A stretch of 64,000 bases of DNA from the NCBI GenBank assembly GCA_963819115.1, contig CAWFUR010000011.1, forward strand, positions 2,135,337 through 2,199,336. Direction: 5' to 3'. Both the position numbers and the translations under genes were made by a program. This document shows positions 1-9,291 of the stretch, one piece after another (the first letter of the stretch is position 1; every line of letters begins with the position of its first letter). Under the pieces are notes generated by a model, which saw only the letters and a program-made list of their open reading frames with translations, searched no databases and was not told the origin of the DNA. Source of the DNA: JACVRW01 sp963819115 (lineage in GTDB: Bacteria > Actinomycetota > Thermoleophilia > Solirubrobacterales > Thermoleophilaceae).

Positions 1-1079
1 ACGCGCACGGCCACGTCCTGCCAGCCCTCGGCCCGGCGCCGGTAGGCCAGCGCCGCGGGCAGCGCCAGCGGCAGCAGGCCGATGGCCCACACCGAGGGCG
101 GCCATCCAAGCTCGAACTTGCGGTTCGCGTGGCCCGCGATCTCCCAGGCCGGGTCCACCCGCTCGAGCACGGCGTAGTACACGAGCGGCAGCACGGCCGC
201 GGCCAGCAGCGGTCCCACCCCGCGCAGCGCGGCGCCGAGGTCGCGCCGGTCGCGCCTGAGCTGGACGAGCTCCACCACGGCCACGGTGAGGATCAGCGCC
301 GTGCCCTGCCAGGGCTGGAGCCACGAGACGATCAGGGCGCCGGCGGCGGCCCACCCGGCGTACCAGCGCGCGGAGCGTCCCGCGGCGCGCCGTTCCGGCA
401 CGCGGGCGCGCTCGGCCGCGAGCAGCACGAGCGGCACCAGGCCCACGGCGATGGCGGTCATCAGGTAGCCCCACACGTACACGCCCGGGAACACCTCACC
501 GGAGAGGAAGCGCATCTCCTTGCGGAAGTCGAGCCCGCCGATCGAGAGAAGGTCGAGGGCGGCCGCGAACGGCGAGACGTAGAACAGCGCGATCGCCAGG
601 GCCGCGAGCCGGGCCCCGCGCCCGCTCACGAGGCGATGGACGTAGGCCCGGAAGCCGATGAACACGGCGGCCACGGCCAGCGGCTTCCAGAGCAGCAGGT
701 AGGCCAGCGGGATGGACAGCCCGGCGCGGTGGAGCAGCCCGGAGATGAGGAAGCCCGGATGGATGAAGTACGAGGTTCCGTCCGGATTGATGTCCCAGAC
801 GTTGCGGATCACGATGTGGTCCCCGGCCACCCGGATCCAGGAGAAGTACTGGAGCTGGTCGGCCACCACGCCGCTCTCGGCGCCGGTCATCGCCAGCGGG
901 CGCGCGGCCAGCGCGGCCAGGATGCAGAGCGACATCCCGGCGAACGCGGCCAGGATCACGACCTCCCAGCGGTCGAGGGTCAGCGCTCCCCAGAGCCGCG
1001 CCTCGCGGACCCGCGCCGAGCCGGACGCACCAGCCGGCGCCCGGGGCACTCCGGGCGCCGCGCCGTGGCCCCCGCTCAC
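1..1079 (-). CDS. Polytopic membrane protein, family A copy 1 (partial, C-terminus outside window)
   Basis: The reading frame runs off the left edge, so only the first ~359 codons are seen. The GTG start at 1079-1077 overlaps the TGA stop of the GT2 gene upstream (GTGA), indicating translational coupling. After a ~40-residue Pro/Ala/Arg tail come TM1 and the family A signature: VVADQLQY..WIR around residue 74, then a SYFIHPGFLISGLL segment, a VWGYLMTAIAVGL helix and SWLQPWQGTAL. The same signature recurs in four other proteins of this window. The role is not known; the Asp in the first outer loop and the multi-helix layout resemble GT-C glycosyltransferases using polyprenyl-phosphate sugars (inference). 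The coding frame is clear from the paralogs. Confidence 0.85.
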   Translation of the reverse strand, partial: MSGGHGAAPGVPRAPAGASGSARVREARLWGALTLDRWEVVILAAFAGMSLCILAALAARPLAMTGAESGVVADQLQYFSWIRVAGDHIVIRNVWDINPDGTSYFIHPGFLISGLLHRAGLSIPLAYLLLWKPLAVAAVFIGFRAYVHRLVSGRGARLAALAIALFYVSPFAAALDLLSIGGLDFRKEMRFLSGEVFPGVYVWGYLMTAIAVGLVPLVLLAAERARVPERRAAGRSARWYAGWAAAGALIVSWLQPWQGTALILTVAVVELVQLRRDRRDLGAALRGVGPLLAAAVLPLVYYAVLERVDPAWEIAGHANRKFELGWPPSVWAIGLLPLALPAALAYRRRAEGWQDVAVR

Positions 1080-1981
1080 GAGGGAGCCCGGCCGTTCTCG
1101 GCGTATCCGCGGGCGTAGCCCCGGGCCGCGCGATAGCTGTAGAGGCGCTCGTCCAGCACCGGCGAGCCGAGCGCGCGAAGGAGCGGCGCCGCCGGTCTCG
1201 CGGCCGCGGCCTTCACGTGACTGAGAGGGCTGAACGGCGGCGGCGGCTCGGTGAGCTCGGGGTGCTTGGCGTGCACCGTCCGCATGGCCTGGCCCACCCT
1301 CCTCATCCGCGCCTCGGTGGTGGCGGGGGTGTCCACGCGCAGATGGTGACCCACGGCCTCGGCGTCGTAGCGGAGCCGCATCCCGATGCGAGACAGCCGG
1401 TATCCGAGCTCGATGTCCACGCAGCGCTGGAGGTCCTCGTCGAACGGGCCCTCCGCGGGGAGGAAGGACCGCTTGACCGACACGTTGGCCGTGCAGAAGT
1501 GATGCCAGTCCACGTTGTCCGGGTCATCGATCGTGTTGAAGGAGAACAGTGGGCCGCCGTCCTCGAGCCACAGCATGTGCGGCGTGATCTCGAGCTCGGG
1601 CGCCCACGTGACGAGCCCCACGAGCGCCTCGTTCTCCTCGGGATGGGCCCGGTGGTGGTCGAGGTGGCGCTGCACGAGCCCATCCGTGGCCACCACGTCA
1701 TCGTCCACGAACAGCACGAGCCGGCCGCGGGCTCGCCGCACGCCCGGGTTGCGCGCCGCGGCACGGCCGCCGGGCGGCCGGCGCTCCACCTGCACGCCGG
1801 GGTAACGCTCGAGCACCGCCGGCGTGTCGTCGGTGGAGCCGTCGTCCACCACGATCAGCTCGATGGGCGAGTCGGTGCGCTGGGCCACCAGGGCATCCAG
1901 GCAGCGGCGCAGCTTCGCGGCGCGGTCCCTGGTGGGGACCACGACAGAAAGCGCCGGGCTGTCCCCGTCGGGAGGCGACAT
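1076..1981 (-). CDS. Family 2 glycosyltransferase (GT2)
   Basis: A 301-residue GT-A fold enzyme, cytoplasmic or membrane-associated, expected to transfer a sugar from a nucleotide donor. It starts with SVVVPTRDR, has VVDDGS in the nucleotide-binding half and FVDDD as the metal-binding DxD region, and later a DIELGYRLSRIG segment typical of the acceptor half. No membrane helix is evident. The ATG at 1981 is preceded 7 bases earlier by TAGGGT and has no ribosome binding site, so a leaderless message is likely. Its stop overlaps the start of the family A gene. The donor and acceptor cannot be read from the sequence. Confidence 0.9.
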   Translation of the reverse strand: MSPPDGDSPALSVVVPTRDRAAKLRRCLDALVAQRTDSPIELIVVDDGSTDDTPAVLERYPGVQVERRPPGGRAAARNPGVRRARGRLVLFVDDDVVATDGLVQRHLDHHRAHPEENEALVGLVTWAPELEITPHMLWLEDGGPLFSFNTIDDPDNVDWHHFCTANVSVKRSFLPAEGPFDEDLQRCVDIELGYRLSRIGMRLRYDAEAVGHHLRVDTPATTEARMRRVGQAMRTVHAKHPELTEPPPPFSPLSHVKAAAARPAAPLLRALGSPVLDERLYSYRAARGYARGYAENGRAPS

Positions 1982-1988
1982 CGCTGTC

Positions 1989-1994
1989 ACCCTA
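1989..1994 (-). promoter_or_regulatory. Likely -10 box of leaderless GT2 transcript
   Basis: TAGGGT on the minus strand, 7 bases before the ATG at 1981, in the 43-base gap between two same-strand genes. The start has no Shine-Dalgarno sequence. It lacks the CG that follows most of the other boxes in this window. Confidence 0.45.
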
Positions 1995-2024
1995 GCCGCG
2001 GTCCCGCCCCGGCGCGGCGGCTCG

Positions 2025-3857
2025 CTAGGCCGCGCAACGGCGCATGCGACGGGCCTCGTCGCGCGTCGGAGCCTCCACGAAAGCGACCACCACATCACCC
2101 ACCGGGCCGGCGCCGCCGCCACTCGCCTTCAGCAGCTGAGCGATGGCCGGAGCCGCCGCCCGCGCCCGGGCCGGGGAGGTGTAGACGTAGAGGAAGCCGG
2201 TGTGCGCGCGGGGAAGCGCCACCTCGATCGCCCCCGCCCCGATCGGCGGGATCGCGCTGAGCCGGGGGGCCAGCCCCGCCGAGCGCAGACAGGCGATCCT
2301 GCGGTTGACCGGACCGGGATCGCCGCGCTCGTAGATCCGGGTCAGCCCGATGCCGGCGATGGGCCGGTAGCCGCTGCGCAGTACCAGCGACAGCCAATCC
2401 CGCCGTTGGGTCCAGTACCCGAGCGGGCCCAGCACGATCAGCCGCGAGCGCCGCCCGGCGATGACGTCGGTCATGTGCCGCGGGGAGATGAGCCGGTAGC
2501 GCCGCGCCTCGGCCTCGGACAGCTTGGCGTTCAGCACCCCCTCCATGGAGAAGTCGTTCTCGAACCCCGGCACCACCTTTGCGTGCGAGCCGAACAGGTA
2601 CCCGGGCCAGAACGCCAGGACGCGTTCCCCGGGTGCGGTGGCGGCGTCGATCGCGCGCGTCACGTCGCGGACGGAGGAGAGGCGCACGGTGTCGGCCGCC
2701 GGACTCCCGCCTGCGAAATACCCGTGGCGCAGCTCGCGGGGCAGCTCGACCAGCGGCACGATCAGGTAGATCGAGGCGCAGAGCGCCAGCAGAGGCGCCC
2801 CTCGACGCGCCACCCAGGGCCGTCCGAGGCGCTCCGAGAGCTGCGGGAGCAGTGGCACCAGCTCCATCGCCCCGACCACGAGGAACGGCACCGCGCTCAC
2901 GAAGTACTGGTCCACCGTCGGATCCGGCACCAGGCTCACCACCATGAGCGTCCCGGCGATCGCGAGGGAGAGCGGCACGGTCCGCCGCACGATCCACACC
3001 GCGGCGAGCGCGGCCACGGCCGCCAGCAGCAGGAGGGCGTCCTGTGCCTGCGTCACGAACGAAACCACGACATCGAGCCTCTGGCCCCAGTTCCCGAGTG
3101 GGCCGGCGCTGCCTCGCACCGAATGGAACGTGAAGTTGTTGAACACGAAGCGGGACGGCTCCAGCAGGAAGAGCAGCACCGACGGGAGCACGCCGGCCGC
3201 GATGCCCGCCAGCATCGCGAGCGCGGGCGTGCGGCGCCCGCGCTGCTCCCGGCCCGCGGCCAGCCACGCGTAGATGAGGAAAACCGGCACCGCTGCCGCG
3301 AACAGAAGCCGCACGTCGATGGCGAGCCCGAGCAGGACACCCCCGGCGATCCAGCGCCCCCGCGCACCCGGGTCGGCCCGGTCCACCGCCATGAGGGCGC
3401 CGAAGAGGAGCAGGCCGGCCAGCGCATAGGTCTTGACGATGGGCATGAACCAGAGGACGTAGGTCGAGGACGCGTACAGGAGCACGGCCACGACTCCAAG
3501 GCCGGGGGACCTCAGACGCAGGGTCACGTAGCGGAGCACGAGCACACCGAGCGCGGCGGTGATCAGCACGGACAGCGCCCGGGCGACGTTCCAGGAGTCC
3601 CCCAGGATCCCGGTCCAAGCGCCGTAGACGAACGGCAGCGCCGGCATCTGGGTGAAGAAGAAGTCCTGATACGGGAGGTTTCCGTGCACCACCAGCGTCG
3701 AGGCGATCACGTAGAAGCCCTCGTCGGCGTCGAGGTCGCGGAAGATCGCGACGGGCGCGAGCACGGCGACCTGAGCGGCGAAGACGAGCAGCGCAAGGAC
3801 GGGTGGCGGCACACGTGTGAGCGCCCCGCCGGCGCGCTGGAGCAAACCGCCGGTCAC
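2025..3857 (-). CDS. ArnT/PMT-like GT-C membrane glycosyltransferase with Cys-flanked C-terminal domain
   Basis: 610 residues. The GTG start at 3857 overlaps the TGA of the upstream family B gene (GTGA). A DADEGFY motif follows TM1, the place where ArnT/PMT-type GT-C enzymes carry their catalytic acid, and DFFFTQMPALPF matches the usual following segment. About ten helices follow, then an extracytoplasmic tail. The last ~90 residues, from ACLRSAGLAPR to the final RRCAA, form a small domain with LLKASGG in its middle and a Cys near each end; the same domain ends the family C protein at 51250-53097. It probably transfers a lipid-linked sugar outside the membrane (inference from fold). It lies third in the minus operon that begins at 7545. 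Confidence 0.88.
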   Translation of the reverse strand: MTGGLLQRAGGALTRVPPPVLALLVFAAQVAVLAPVAIFRDLDADEGFYVIASTLVVHGNLPYQDFFFTQMPALPFVYGAWTGILGDSWNVARALSVLITAALGVLVLRYVTLRLRSPGLGVVAVLLYASSTYVLWFMPIVKTYALAGLLLFGALMAVDRADPGARGRWIAGGVLLGLAIDVRLLFAAAVPVFLIYAWLAAGREQRGRRTPALAMLAGIAAGVLPSVLLFLLEPSRFVFNNFTFHSVRGSAGPLGNWGQRLDVVVSFVTQAQDALLLLAAVAALAAVWIVRRTVPLSLAIAGTLMVVSLVPDPTVDQYFVSAVPFLVVGAMELVPLLPQLSERLGRPWVARRGAPLLALCASIYLIVPLVELPRELRHGYFAGGSPAADTVRLSSVRDVTRAIDAATAPGERVLAFWPGYLFGSHAKVVPGFENDFSMEGVLNAKLSEAEARRYRLISPRHMTDVIAGRRSRLIVLGPLGYWTQRRDWLSLVLRSGYRPIAGIGLTRIYERGDPGPVNRRIACLRSAGLAPRLSAIPPIGAGAIEVALPRAHTGFLYVYTSPARARAAAPAIAQLLKASGGGAGPVGDVVVAFVEAPTRDEARRMRRCAA

Positions 3858-5899
3858 TGCCGGCAGCCGTTCGGGTTCGGGGTGCCGCGTAGCCGGAATA
3901 CCGTGATCTTCCCGCTTCGGGACAGCTCCCGGGCCGCCGGGTCGGTCCGGGTCCACCCCGCCTCGGGGCTCGCCTTGCGGTCGTATGCCGGGCCGAAGAT
4001 GAGCCCCTCGGGGGAGTACGGGATCAGCGGCGGGGTGGTGACCACATAGTCGTAGTGGCCGGCCGCGAGCGCCGAGCGCCACGCGCGGCAGCCGCGCACG
4101 CGCTCGAAGGCGCCGTGAGGCCCGATGTGGGCCACCTGCTCGACCCGGTTCGAGAGCGTGTTGCCGTAGAGCGGATAGGTCTGGATCGATCCGACCACGG
4201 CGATCCGGGCGTCGCTCACGTTGCGGGCGAAGGCCAGCGGATCGGATGCGTAGCGCTCGCGCAGGTAATGGCGCTGAACGGCGTAGCCGCCGGCCACGCC
4301 CAGCACCAGCACTCCGGCCAGCCCGGCGGCGAGGAGGCTGCGGGGAACGCGCCGGTCCACGCGTGCGATGACCGCCGCGGCGAGGGCGCCGAACACGAGC
4401 GCCAGCGCAATCCGACGGGTGTCGCCCGTCCCGATGCCGGAGTCGAAGAGCGTGACGATCAGCAGCGTCAGGAGCGCCGCGTAGAACCACGCGCGCCGGG
4501 CCACCCTCACCCCGGGCGGCACCACGGGCACGAGCGCGAGGGCGATCAGCAGCCCGGGCGTGAGGTAGCGCAGCGTGAACTGGAAGAAGTACGGGATGCC
4601 CTCCGGCCCGTCGGCTCCGCGGGGCGTGAACAGGTACACGGCCACGCTCGCGGCCGCGGCCACCCCCAGCACGCGCTGGAGCGGGCGCCCGGCCACGATG
4701 CTCGCCACCGTGCCAAGGGCCACCAGCGCCAGCATGGCCCACCACAACTCCCCGAACGCCGTGTTCAGGCCCGGGAGGTAGAAGTCGTGCCAGATCGACC
4801 CGTCGGTGAGGTAGTGCCACACGGTGTAGGTCTGCGGGAGCGGCGGCGAGGGCACCGAGACCGGCCCGAGGTCGAGCCCCACCGCCGGGAACGGGTTGCC
4901 CACCCGGAAGAGGTTCCGCAGGTACCAGAAGCTCCCTGCCAGGAGGAGCGGGCCGGTCCACCATGCCGCGATCCGCATTCGCCGCTCGCGCGGGGCCACC
5001 AGGATCACGCCCACGGTGAGGGCGGCCACCGGCGCGATCGCCGTGACCTTGGCACCGAGGGCGAGGCCGGCGGCCACGGCGGCCAGCGCCACCGCCGGCT
5101 CGCGCCAGCCCGCGTTGAGGAGCAGCGCGGCCGCGGCCAGCACCAGCGCCCCGGCCACGATGTCGGTGCCCGCGGTGCCGCTCTGCGACGTGACGAGCGC
5201 GGGCGCGGCGAGCAGCGGACACGTGGCCAGGAGGCTCGCCGGGCCCAGTCCGTAGGGCCGGCCGACGCACCAGGCGGCCAGCAGCGCGAGCCCGAGCCAG
5301 CCCAGGTTGATCAGCGGGGTGAGCACGTCGGAGTGCATCAGCACCATCCCGACCGTGTGCAGCAGCTCGCTCCCGTAGGGGAGGAACGGCACGATCGGGT
5401 CGCTGTACACGAACTCCATCCGGGTGATGGACCCACTCTCGAAGAAGCGGGCGGCCACGGGGCCGTGGTAGGAGAGCGTGTCGCTGGAGAAGATGCCGTG
5501 CTCGAGCGCGGTCACCACCTTCACCCCCCACTGGGCGAAGACGAGCACGGCGGCCACCGCGGCCACCCACACGCCCAGCCGGTCCGGGGCCGGGGCCGGG
5601 GGTGCCGGCTCCGCCGCGGCGCCGGCCCGTCCCTCTCCGCGCCGCCCGAGCCACCAGGCCGCACCGCCCAGGAGCAGGGAGCCGGCCACCAGTGGGGCTC
5701 GCTCGAGGATGCCGAGAGTGCCCAGGAGGTGGGCAATGCCCCACAGCAGCGTCAGGAACAGGACCGCCTCGGCCAGGCGCGCGGGCGCGCCGGCCCAGCC
5801 GGGCACGATCCGTTCCCGGAGAGCGAAGGCACCCGCTCCGAGCGGCGCCAGGACCAGCAGGGCCAGCACGACGCCGGCCAGGTAGTCAGCCGCCGTCAC
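3854..5899 (-). CDS. Polytopic membrane protein, family B copy 1
   Basis: 681 residues with a GTG start overlapping the TGA of the family A gene upstream. It begins DYLAGVVLALL, has a GWAGAPARLAE segment, then SSDTLSYHGPVAARFF in the first large loop, LLHTVGMVLMHSDVLTP, and INLGWLGLALLAAW. The C-terminal outer part carries YPLYGNTLSNRV, IGPHGAF, GCRAWRSAL and HYDYVVTTP, and ends with a Cys. All these segments recur in the proteins at 29995-32523 and 53139-55231. No characterised function is recognised. The overall build suggests a GT-C-type enzyme (inference). It sits between a family A gene and an ArnT-like gene, both joined by 4-base overlaps. Confidence 0.88.
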   Translation of the reverse strand: MTAADYLAGVVLALLVLAPLGAGAFALRERIVPGWAGAPARLAEAVLFLTLLWGIAHLLGTLGILERAPLVAGSLLLGGAAWWLGRRGEGRAGAAAEPAPPAPAPDRLGVWVAAVAAVLVFAQWGVKVVTALEHGIFSSDTLSYHGPVAARFFESGSITRMEFVYSDPIVPFLPYGSELLHTVGMVLMHSDVLTPLINLGWLGLALLAAWCVGRPYGLGPASLLATCPLLAAPALVTSQSGTAGTDIVAGALVLAAAALLLNAGWREPAVALAAVAAGLALGAKVTAIAPVAALTVGVILVAPRERRMRIAAWWTGPLLLAGSFWYLRNLFRVGNPFPAVGLDLGPVSVPSPPLPQTYTVWHYLTDGSIWHDFYLPGLNTAFGELWWAMLALVALGTVASIVAGRPLQRVLGVAAAASVAVYLFTPRGADGPEGIPYFFQFTLRYLTPGLLIALALVPVVPPGVRVARRAWFYAALLTLLIVTLFDSGIGTGDTRRIALALVFGALAAAVIARVDRRVPRSLLAAGLAGVLVLGVAGGYAVQRHYLRERYASDPLAFARNVSDARIAVVGSIQTYPLYGNTLSNRVEQVAHIGPHGAFERVRGCRAWRSALAAGHYDYVVTTPPLIPYSPEGLIFGPAYDRKASPEAGWTRTDPAARELSRSGKITVFRLRGTPNPNGCRQ

Positions 5900-7545
5900 T
5901 CATCCGGCGTTCCCGCCGCTCGCGACATCTCGGGCCGGAAGCGCAGCTCGTAGACCGTCGCGCAACCGAAGTGGTGCACGCGTGAGATCAGGTTCCCCAG
6001 CAGCGGCCTGAGGTCGGCCGAGGGCCGGCAGCTCGCGAACAGGAAGCGGGCCCTCGTGCTGCGAACGAAGGGACGCGAGCGCGCCCCCAGCTTCCCGTCG
6101 AAGAGCGCGTTCGAGTCGGCCAGCCGCTGGCTGTGGTTGGGGGACCAGGAGAGCCCGCCCAGATACACCTCTCGCCCGGTCTGGTACGGCACCAGGTTGC
6201 TGGCGTACTCCGCCGCCAGCACGCCCCCCGGCCGCGGGTCGTCGGCCAGCCAGTTCAGCGCCTGCTGCTCGCCCGGGAGGATGTAGTAGGCGTACACGTT
6301 GGCCTTGATGTTGTTCCGCGGCAGCTCCAGCTTGTGGATGAAGCCGGGCACCGTGAGCAGGAAGAGTGCCGCCACCACCATCCACGGCCGCGGGCTGCGG
6401 ATCACGCTCATCGTGCCCAGCACCGCCAGGATGCCCAGCGGCAGGGCCAGGCCCTGGAACGCGTGGTACGGGAACGTGCCCAGCGGCAGAAGGTAAACGA
6501 GCAGGGCGGCCAGCGGCCAGATCCGCACGGCCAGGTCCTGCCACGTCGGCGCGGGCAGGCGGTAGGCGAAGGCGGCCGGAAGCGCGAGCGGCAGCACGGT
6601 GAGCACGATCGCCCACCACGGCCAGGACCAAACGGTCTGGGCTCCGGCGGCGTTGGACTCCGAGGCCAGCTTCCAGGAGGCGTCCTTGTGGGAGAGGAGG
6701 AAGTAGTAGATCGCCGGCACGGCGGCGGCCGCGGGAACCACCGCCATCACCAGCGGCGGGCGCTCCCGCGTGCGGGCGAACCGCAGCGCCTCGACCGCGA
6801 GCACGATGATCACCAGCGTGGCGCCCTGCCAGGGCTGGAGCCAGAACACGAGCAGCCCGCCGGCGGCGCACAGCCACAGGAGCCATCCCCGGCCACCGCC
6901 GCGCCACCGTTCCAGGCCCAGCAGGATCAGCGGCATGAGGAAGACGGCGATGGCCGTCATCAGGTAGCCCCAGAGGTACTGGCCGCTCCACATCTCTCCG
7001 GAGATGAAGTCGAAGGTGTACTGGCGCGGGTTGCCGCCCCAGTTGGACCAGGCCACCACCGCCACCGCCGGCATCACGCTGAACAGCGCGATCACGAGCG
7101 CGGCGCGCTGCTGGTTGCCCCGGGGCACCAGCCGGCGTACGTACAGGAGGCAGCCGAAGAAGGTCAGCAGCACGGCCAGCGGCTTCCAGGCCTGGTAGGC
7201 GAGCGGGATCGAGATTCCCGTGACGTCGTGGAGCAGGCCCGACAGGCCGAAGCCGGGATGGAGGAACGAGCGTGAGCCCGGAGCGAGGTCGAAGCGGTTC
7301 CCGATCAGGCCGTGGTGCGCCGCCTCCCGGATCCAGGCGAAGTACTGGAACTGGTCGACCGGGAAGAGCCCCTCCACTCCCGACAGGGGGCGGCCCTGCA
7401 CGGACAGCGGCGCGAACACGGCCAGCGAGATCCCCGTGAGCACCACGAGGCAGGCCGCCTCGAAGGGATCGAGGCCCACTCGGCGCGTCAGGGCCTCGAC
7501 CCGGGAAGCGCGCGCGAGCGGTGGGGCGGCGCTCATCCCCTCCAT
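5896..7545 (-). CDS. Polytopic membrane protein, family A copy 2
   Basis: About 549 residues; first gene of a minus operon that continues to the left edge. The signature is VDQFQYFAWIREA near residue 64, RSFLHPGFGLSGLL, then SGEMWSGQYLWGYLM and WLQPWQGATL, with many membrane helices. It ends with ARFLFASC and FGCATVYELR, giving two Cys in the outer C-terminal part. The start is unresolved: ATG at 7545 or ATG at 7536. The second has GGAGGGG directly against it, too close for normal initiation, and no clear signal precedes the first. The likely role is a GT-C-like transferase or a glycan-lipid handling protein (inference). Confidence 0.85.
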   Translation of the reverse strand: MEGMSAAPPLARASRVEALTRRVGLDPFEAACLVVLTGISLAVFAPLSVQGRPLSGVEGLFPVDQFQYFAWIREAAHHGLIGNRFDLAPGSRSFLHPGFGLSGLLHDVTGISIPLAYQAWKPLAVLLTFFGCLLYVRRLVPRGNQQRAALVIALFSVMPAVAVVAWSNWGGNPRQYTFDFISGEMWSGQYLWGYLMTAIAVFLMPLILLGLERWRGGGRGWLLWLCAAGGLLVFWLQPWQGATLVIIVLAVEALRFARTRERPPLVMAVVPAAAAVPAIYYFLLSHKDASWKLASESNAAGAQTVWSWPWWAIVLTVLPLALPAAFAYRLPAPTWQDLAVRIWPLAALLVYLLPLGTFPYHAFQGLALPLGILAVLGTMSVIRSPRPWMVVAALFLLTVPGFIHKLELPRNNIKANVYAYYILPGEQQALNWLADDPRPGGVLAAEYASNLVPYQTGREVYLGGLSWSPNHSQRLADSNALFDGKLGARSRPFVRSTRARFLFASCRPSADLRPLLGNLISRVHHFGCATVYELRFRPEMSRAAGTPDE

Positions 7546-7625
7546 GCGTTCACGAGCGGATCTCGCCGCGCCATGCACGACCTGCCACCGGCTCGGCGCA
7601 CGGCGGATTCCTGCATGGCTTTCGT

Positions 7626-7631
7626 TAGCCT
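7626..7631 (+). promoter_or_regulatory. Candidate -10 box before a short upstream ORF
   Basis: TAGCCT lies 8 bases before the ATG at 7640, the spacing seen at other leaderless starts in this window. It is in the divergent gap between the minus operon starting near 7545 and the plus O-antigen ligase operon. No -35 is recognised. Confidence 0.35.
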
Positions 7632-7639
7632 CTCGCGCA

Positions 7640-7735
7640 ATGCTCGGACGGTGCTTCGGGTCGCCTCTCTCGGCCTTCACCCTAACGGCGGTGCTCGAGA
7701 TCCGCCCCCGGTCGAGCCCGGAGCGGATCCACTGA
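7640..7735 (+). CDS. Possible 31-residue leader ORF ending in the ligase CTG start
   Basis: ATG at 7640 sits 8 bases after TAGCCT and has no ribosome binding site. The frame stays open for 31 codons and its TGA at 7733-7735 overlaps a CTG (7732-7734) that opens the ligase frame. The peptide has no recognised motif. It may be a leader that delivers ribosomes to the CTG start, or a chance frame in G+C-rich DNA. Confidence 0.3.
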   Translation: MLGRCFGSPLSAFTLTAVLEIRPRSSPERIH

Positions 7736-9291
7736 GCGACCGGCGCGGGCCGGCGTCGTCCCTCCGGCCAAACACGATCAGGGCCTCCGCGGCCGTGCTG
7801 CTCGCGGGACCGACGGTTCTCGCGTTCTTCAGCGGCGGCTATCCGGTGGAGCCCCAGCTGCTGGGCGCCGCCGTGGCGTTCGTGGTGCTGGGAGCAGCGA
7901 TCGCGGTGTCGCCCTGGCCCCCGGTGAAGGGCCGGGGACTCGTCGCGCTCGGAGCGCTGGCGGGCTACGCGGCCTGGACCTGCGCATCGATCTCGTGGGC
8001 GCCGATCCGCAACGCCGCGGCCGACGAGACCGCGCAGGCCGTCCTCTACGCCGCCGCGTTCGCCGGAGCCCTCGTGACGATGCGCGATCCGCTCGTGCGC
8101 CGCTGGGCCGCTCCGGCGCTTCTGGCGGGCATCACGCTGGTGGCGGTGTACGCGCTGGCCGGGCGGCTCCTGCCCGAGCTGATCACCACCGAGGTGAGCT
8201 TCCGCTCGGGCTCCCGGCTCCAGCAGCCGCTCACGTACTGGAACGCGCTCGGCCTTCTGATGGACTTCGGCCTGCTGCTCGGCCTGTGCGTGTGCTCCGA
8301 CCCGGACCGATCGAGGCGATTGCGCGCCGCGGCCGGAGCCGCCACGCTGCCCTGCGCGGCGGTGCTCTTCCTCACCTTCTCACGCGGATCCCTGATCGCG
8401 CTGGCCGCCGGCTACGTGGCGCTGCTCCTCGCCCGCCCCGCGCGGGCCGCCCTGGCATCCGGACTGATCGTGCTCGTGGCCGGGGCCGTGCTGGCGGGGG
8501 CACTCCAGCTCTTCCCTGCGGTGCTCGACCTGGGGCACAGCGCCTCGGAACAAACCGCGCAGGGCACCGCGCTCGTGGCGATCCTGGCGCTGGGCATGGC
8601 CGCCGTGGCCGCCGCGGTGTGGCGAATGAGCCGCGCGGAGGCCCTGTCGACGCCACTCGACCCCAGCCGGAACGCCAGGCTGGCGATCGCCGGGCTGAGC
8701 GTGGCCGCGGTGTTCGGGATCGGCTGGCTGATCGTGGACAGCTCTGAGACAACCAAGCCGCTGCCCAGCTCGAAGGGCCGCCTCACCACCATCGCCACCA
8801 ATCGGGCGGACTACTGGCGCGTGGCCCTCGATGCGCTGGGCGACCATCCGGTGAAGGGCGCGGGCGCCGCCTCGTTCCGGGTCGAGTGGCGCCGCGAGCG
8901 GAAGTCGGACGAATCCGCCCTGGACGCCCATTCTCTCTACATCGAGACGCTCGGCGAGCTCGGCCTCGTGGGCGGCCTCCTGCTCCTGACCTTTCTCGTC
9001 ACCGCGCTGGCGTCGGTAAGCGGCCGGGGCCTCGGCGAGGCCGATCCCCTCCGTACAGCGGCGGCGGCGTGCCTGATCGCCTTCCTCGTGCACGTGGCGC
9101 TCGACTGGACCTGGGAGTTCCCCGCCGTGACGCTGATCCCGCTCCTGCTCGTGGCGGGTGTGATGGCGTCCCCGGCGGGCGGTGGCACCGGACGCTCGAG
9201 GGGGCGCCCCGGCGAGGCCGAGCCGGCAGGTGAGCGGCCGCTCGACGGCTCCGCCGGCACCCGGCCTCGTCGCGACCCCGTTCCCGGTTGA
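7732..9291 (+). CDS. O-antigen ligase / polymerase-like membrane protein (Wzy_C family)
   Basis: About 519 residues with ten or more membrane helices. The recognition points are LTFSRGSLIAL in a mid helix and, in the outer loop, GAGAASFRVEW then DAHSLYIETLGELGLVGG, the usual Wzy_C/WaaL arrangement with its key His. Such proteins join a polyprenyl-linked polysaccharide to a lipid acceptor or polymerise repeat units. The start is uncertain: CTG at 7732 with GGAG 8 bases upstream and overlapping a leader ORF stop, or in-frame ATG 7615 or GTG 7651, which add 39 or 27 residues without homology or ribosome binding site. The TGA overlaps the TTG start of the next gene. Confidence 0.87.
   Translation: MSDRRGPASSLRPNTIRASAAVLLAGPTVLAFFSGGYPVEPQLLGAAVAFVVLGAAIAVSPWPPVKGRGLVALGALAGYAAWTCASISWAPIRNAAADETAQAVLYAAAFAGALVTMRDPLVRRWAAPALLAGITLVAVYALAGRLLPELITTEVSFRSGSRLQQPLTYWNALGLLMDFGLLLGLCVCSDPDRSRRLRAAAGAATLPCAAVLFLTFSRGSLIALAAGYVALLLARPARAALASGLIVLVAGAVLAGALQLFPAVLDLGHSASEQTAQGTALVAILALGMAAVAAAVWRMSRAEALSTPLDPSRNARLAIAGLSVAAVFGIGWLIVDSSETTKPLPSSKGRLTTIATNRADYWRVALDALGDHPVKGAGAASFRVEWRRERKSDESALDAHSLYIETLGELGLVGGLLLLTFLVTALASVSGRGLGEADPLRTAAAACLIAFLVHVALDWTWEFPAVTLIPLLLVAGVMASPAGGGTGRSRGRPGEAEPAGERPLDGSAGTRPRRDPVPG

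Noticed and set aside
2025..5744. Very long open frame on the minus strand (over 1,200 codons)
   Set aside because: Only its last 610 codons (from 3857) look like protein. The upstream part is an Arg/Gly/Pro-rich shadow of the family B gene in another frame.
1824..5953. Long plus-strand frames opposite the minus operon (for example 1824-4049 and 4055-5953)
   Set aside because: Composition is His/Arg/Glu/Gly-rich without any motif, typical of antisense frames in G+C-rich genes; the minus frames carry clear membrane protein motifs.
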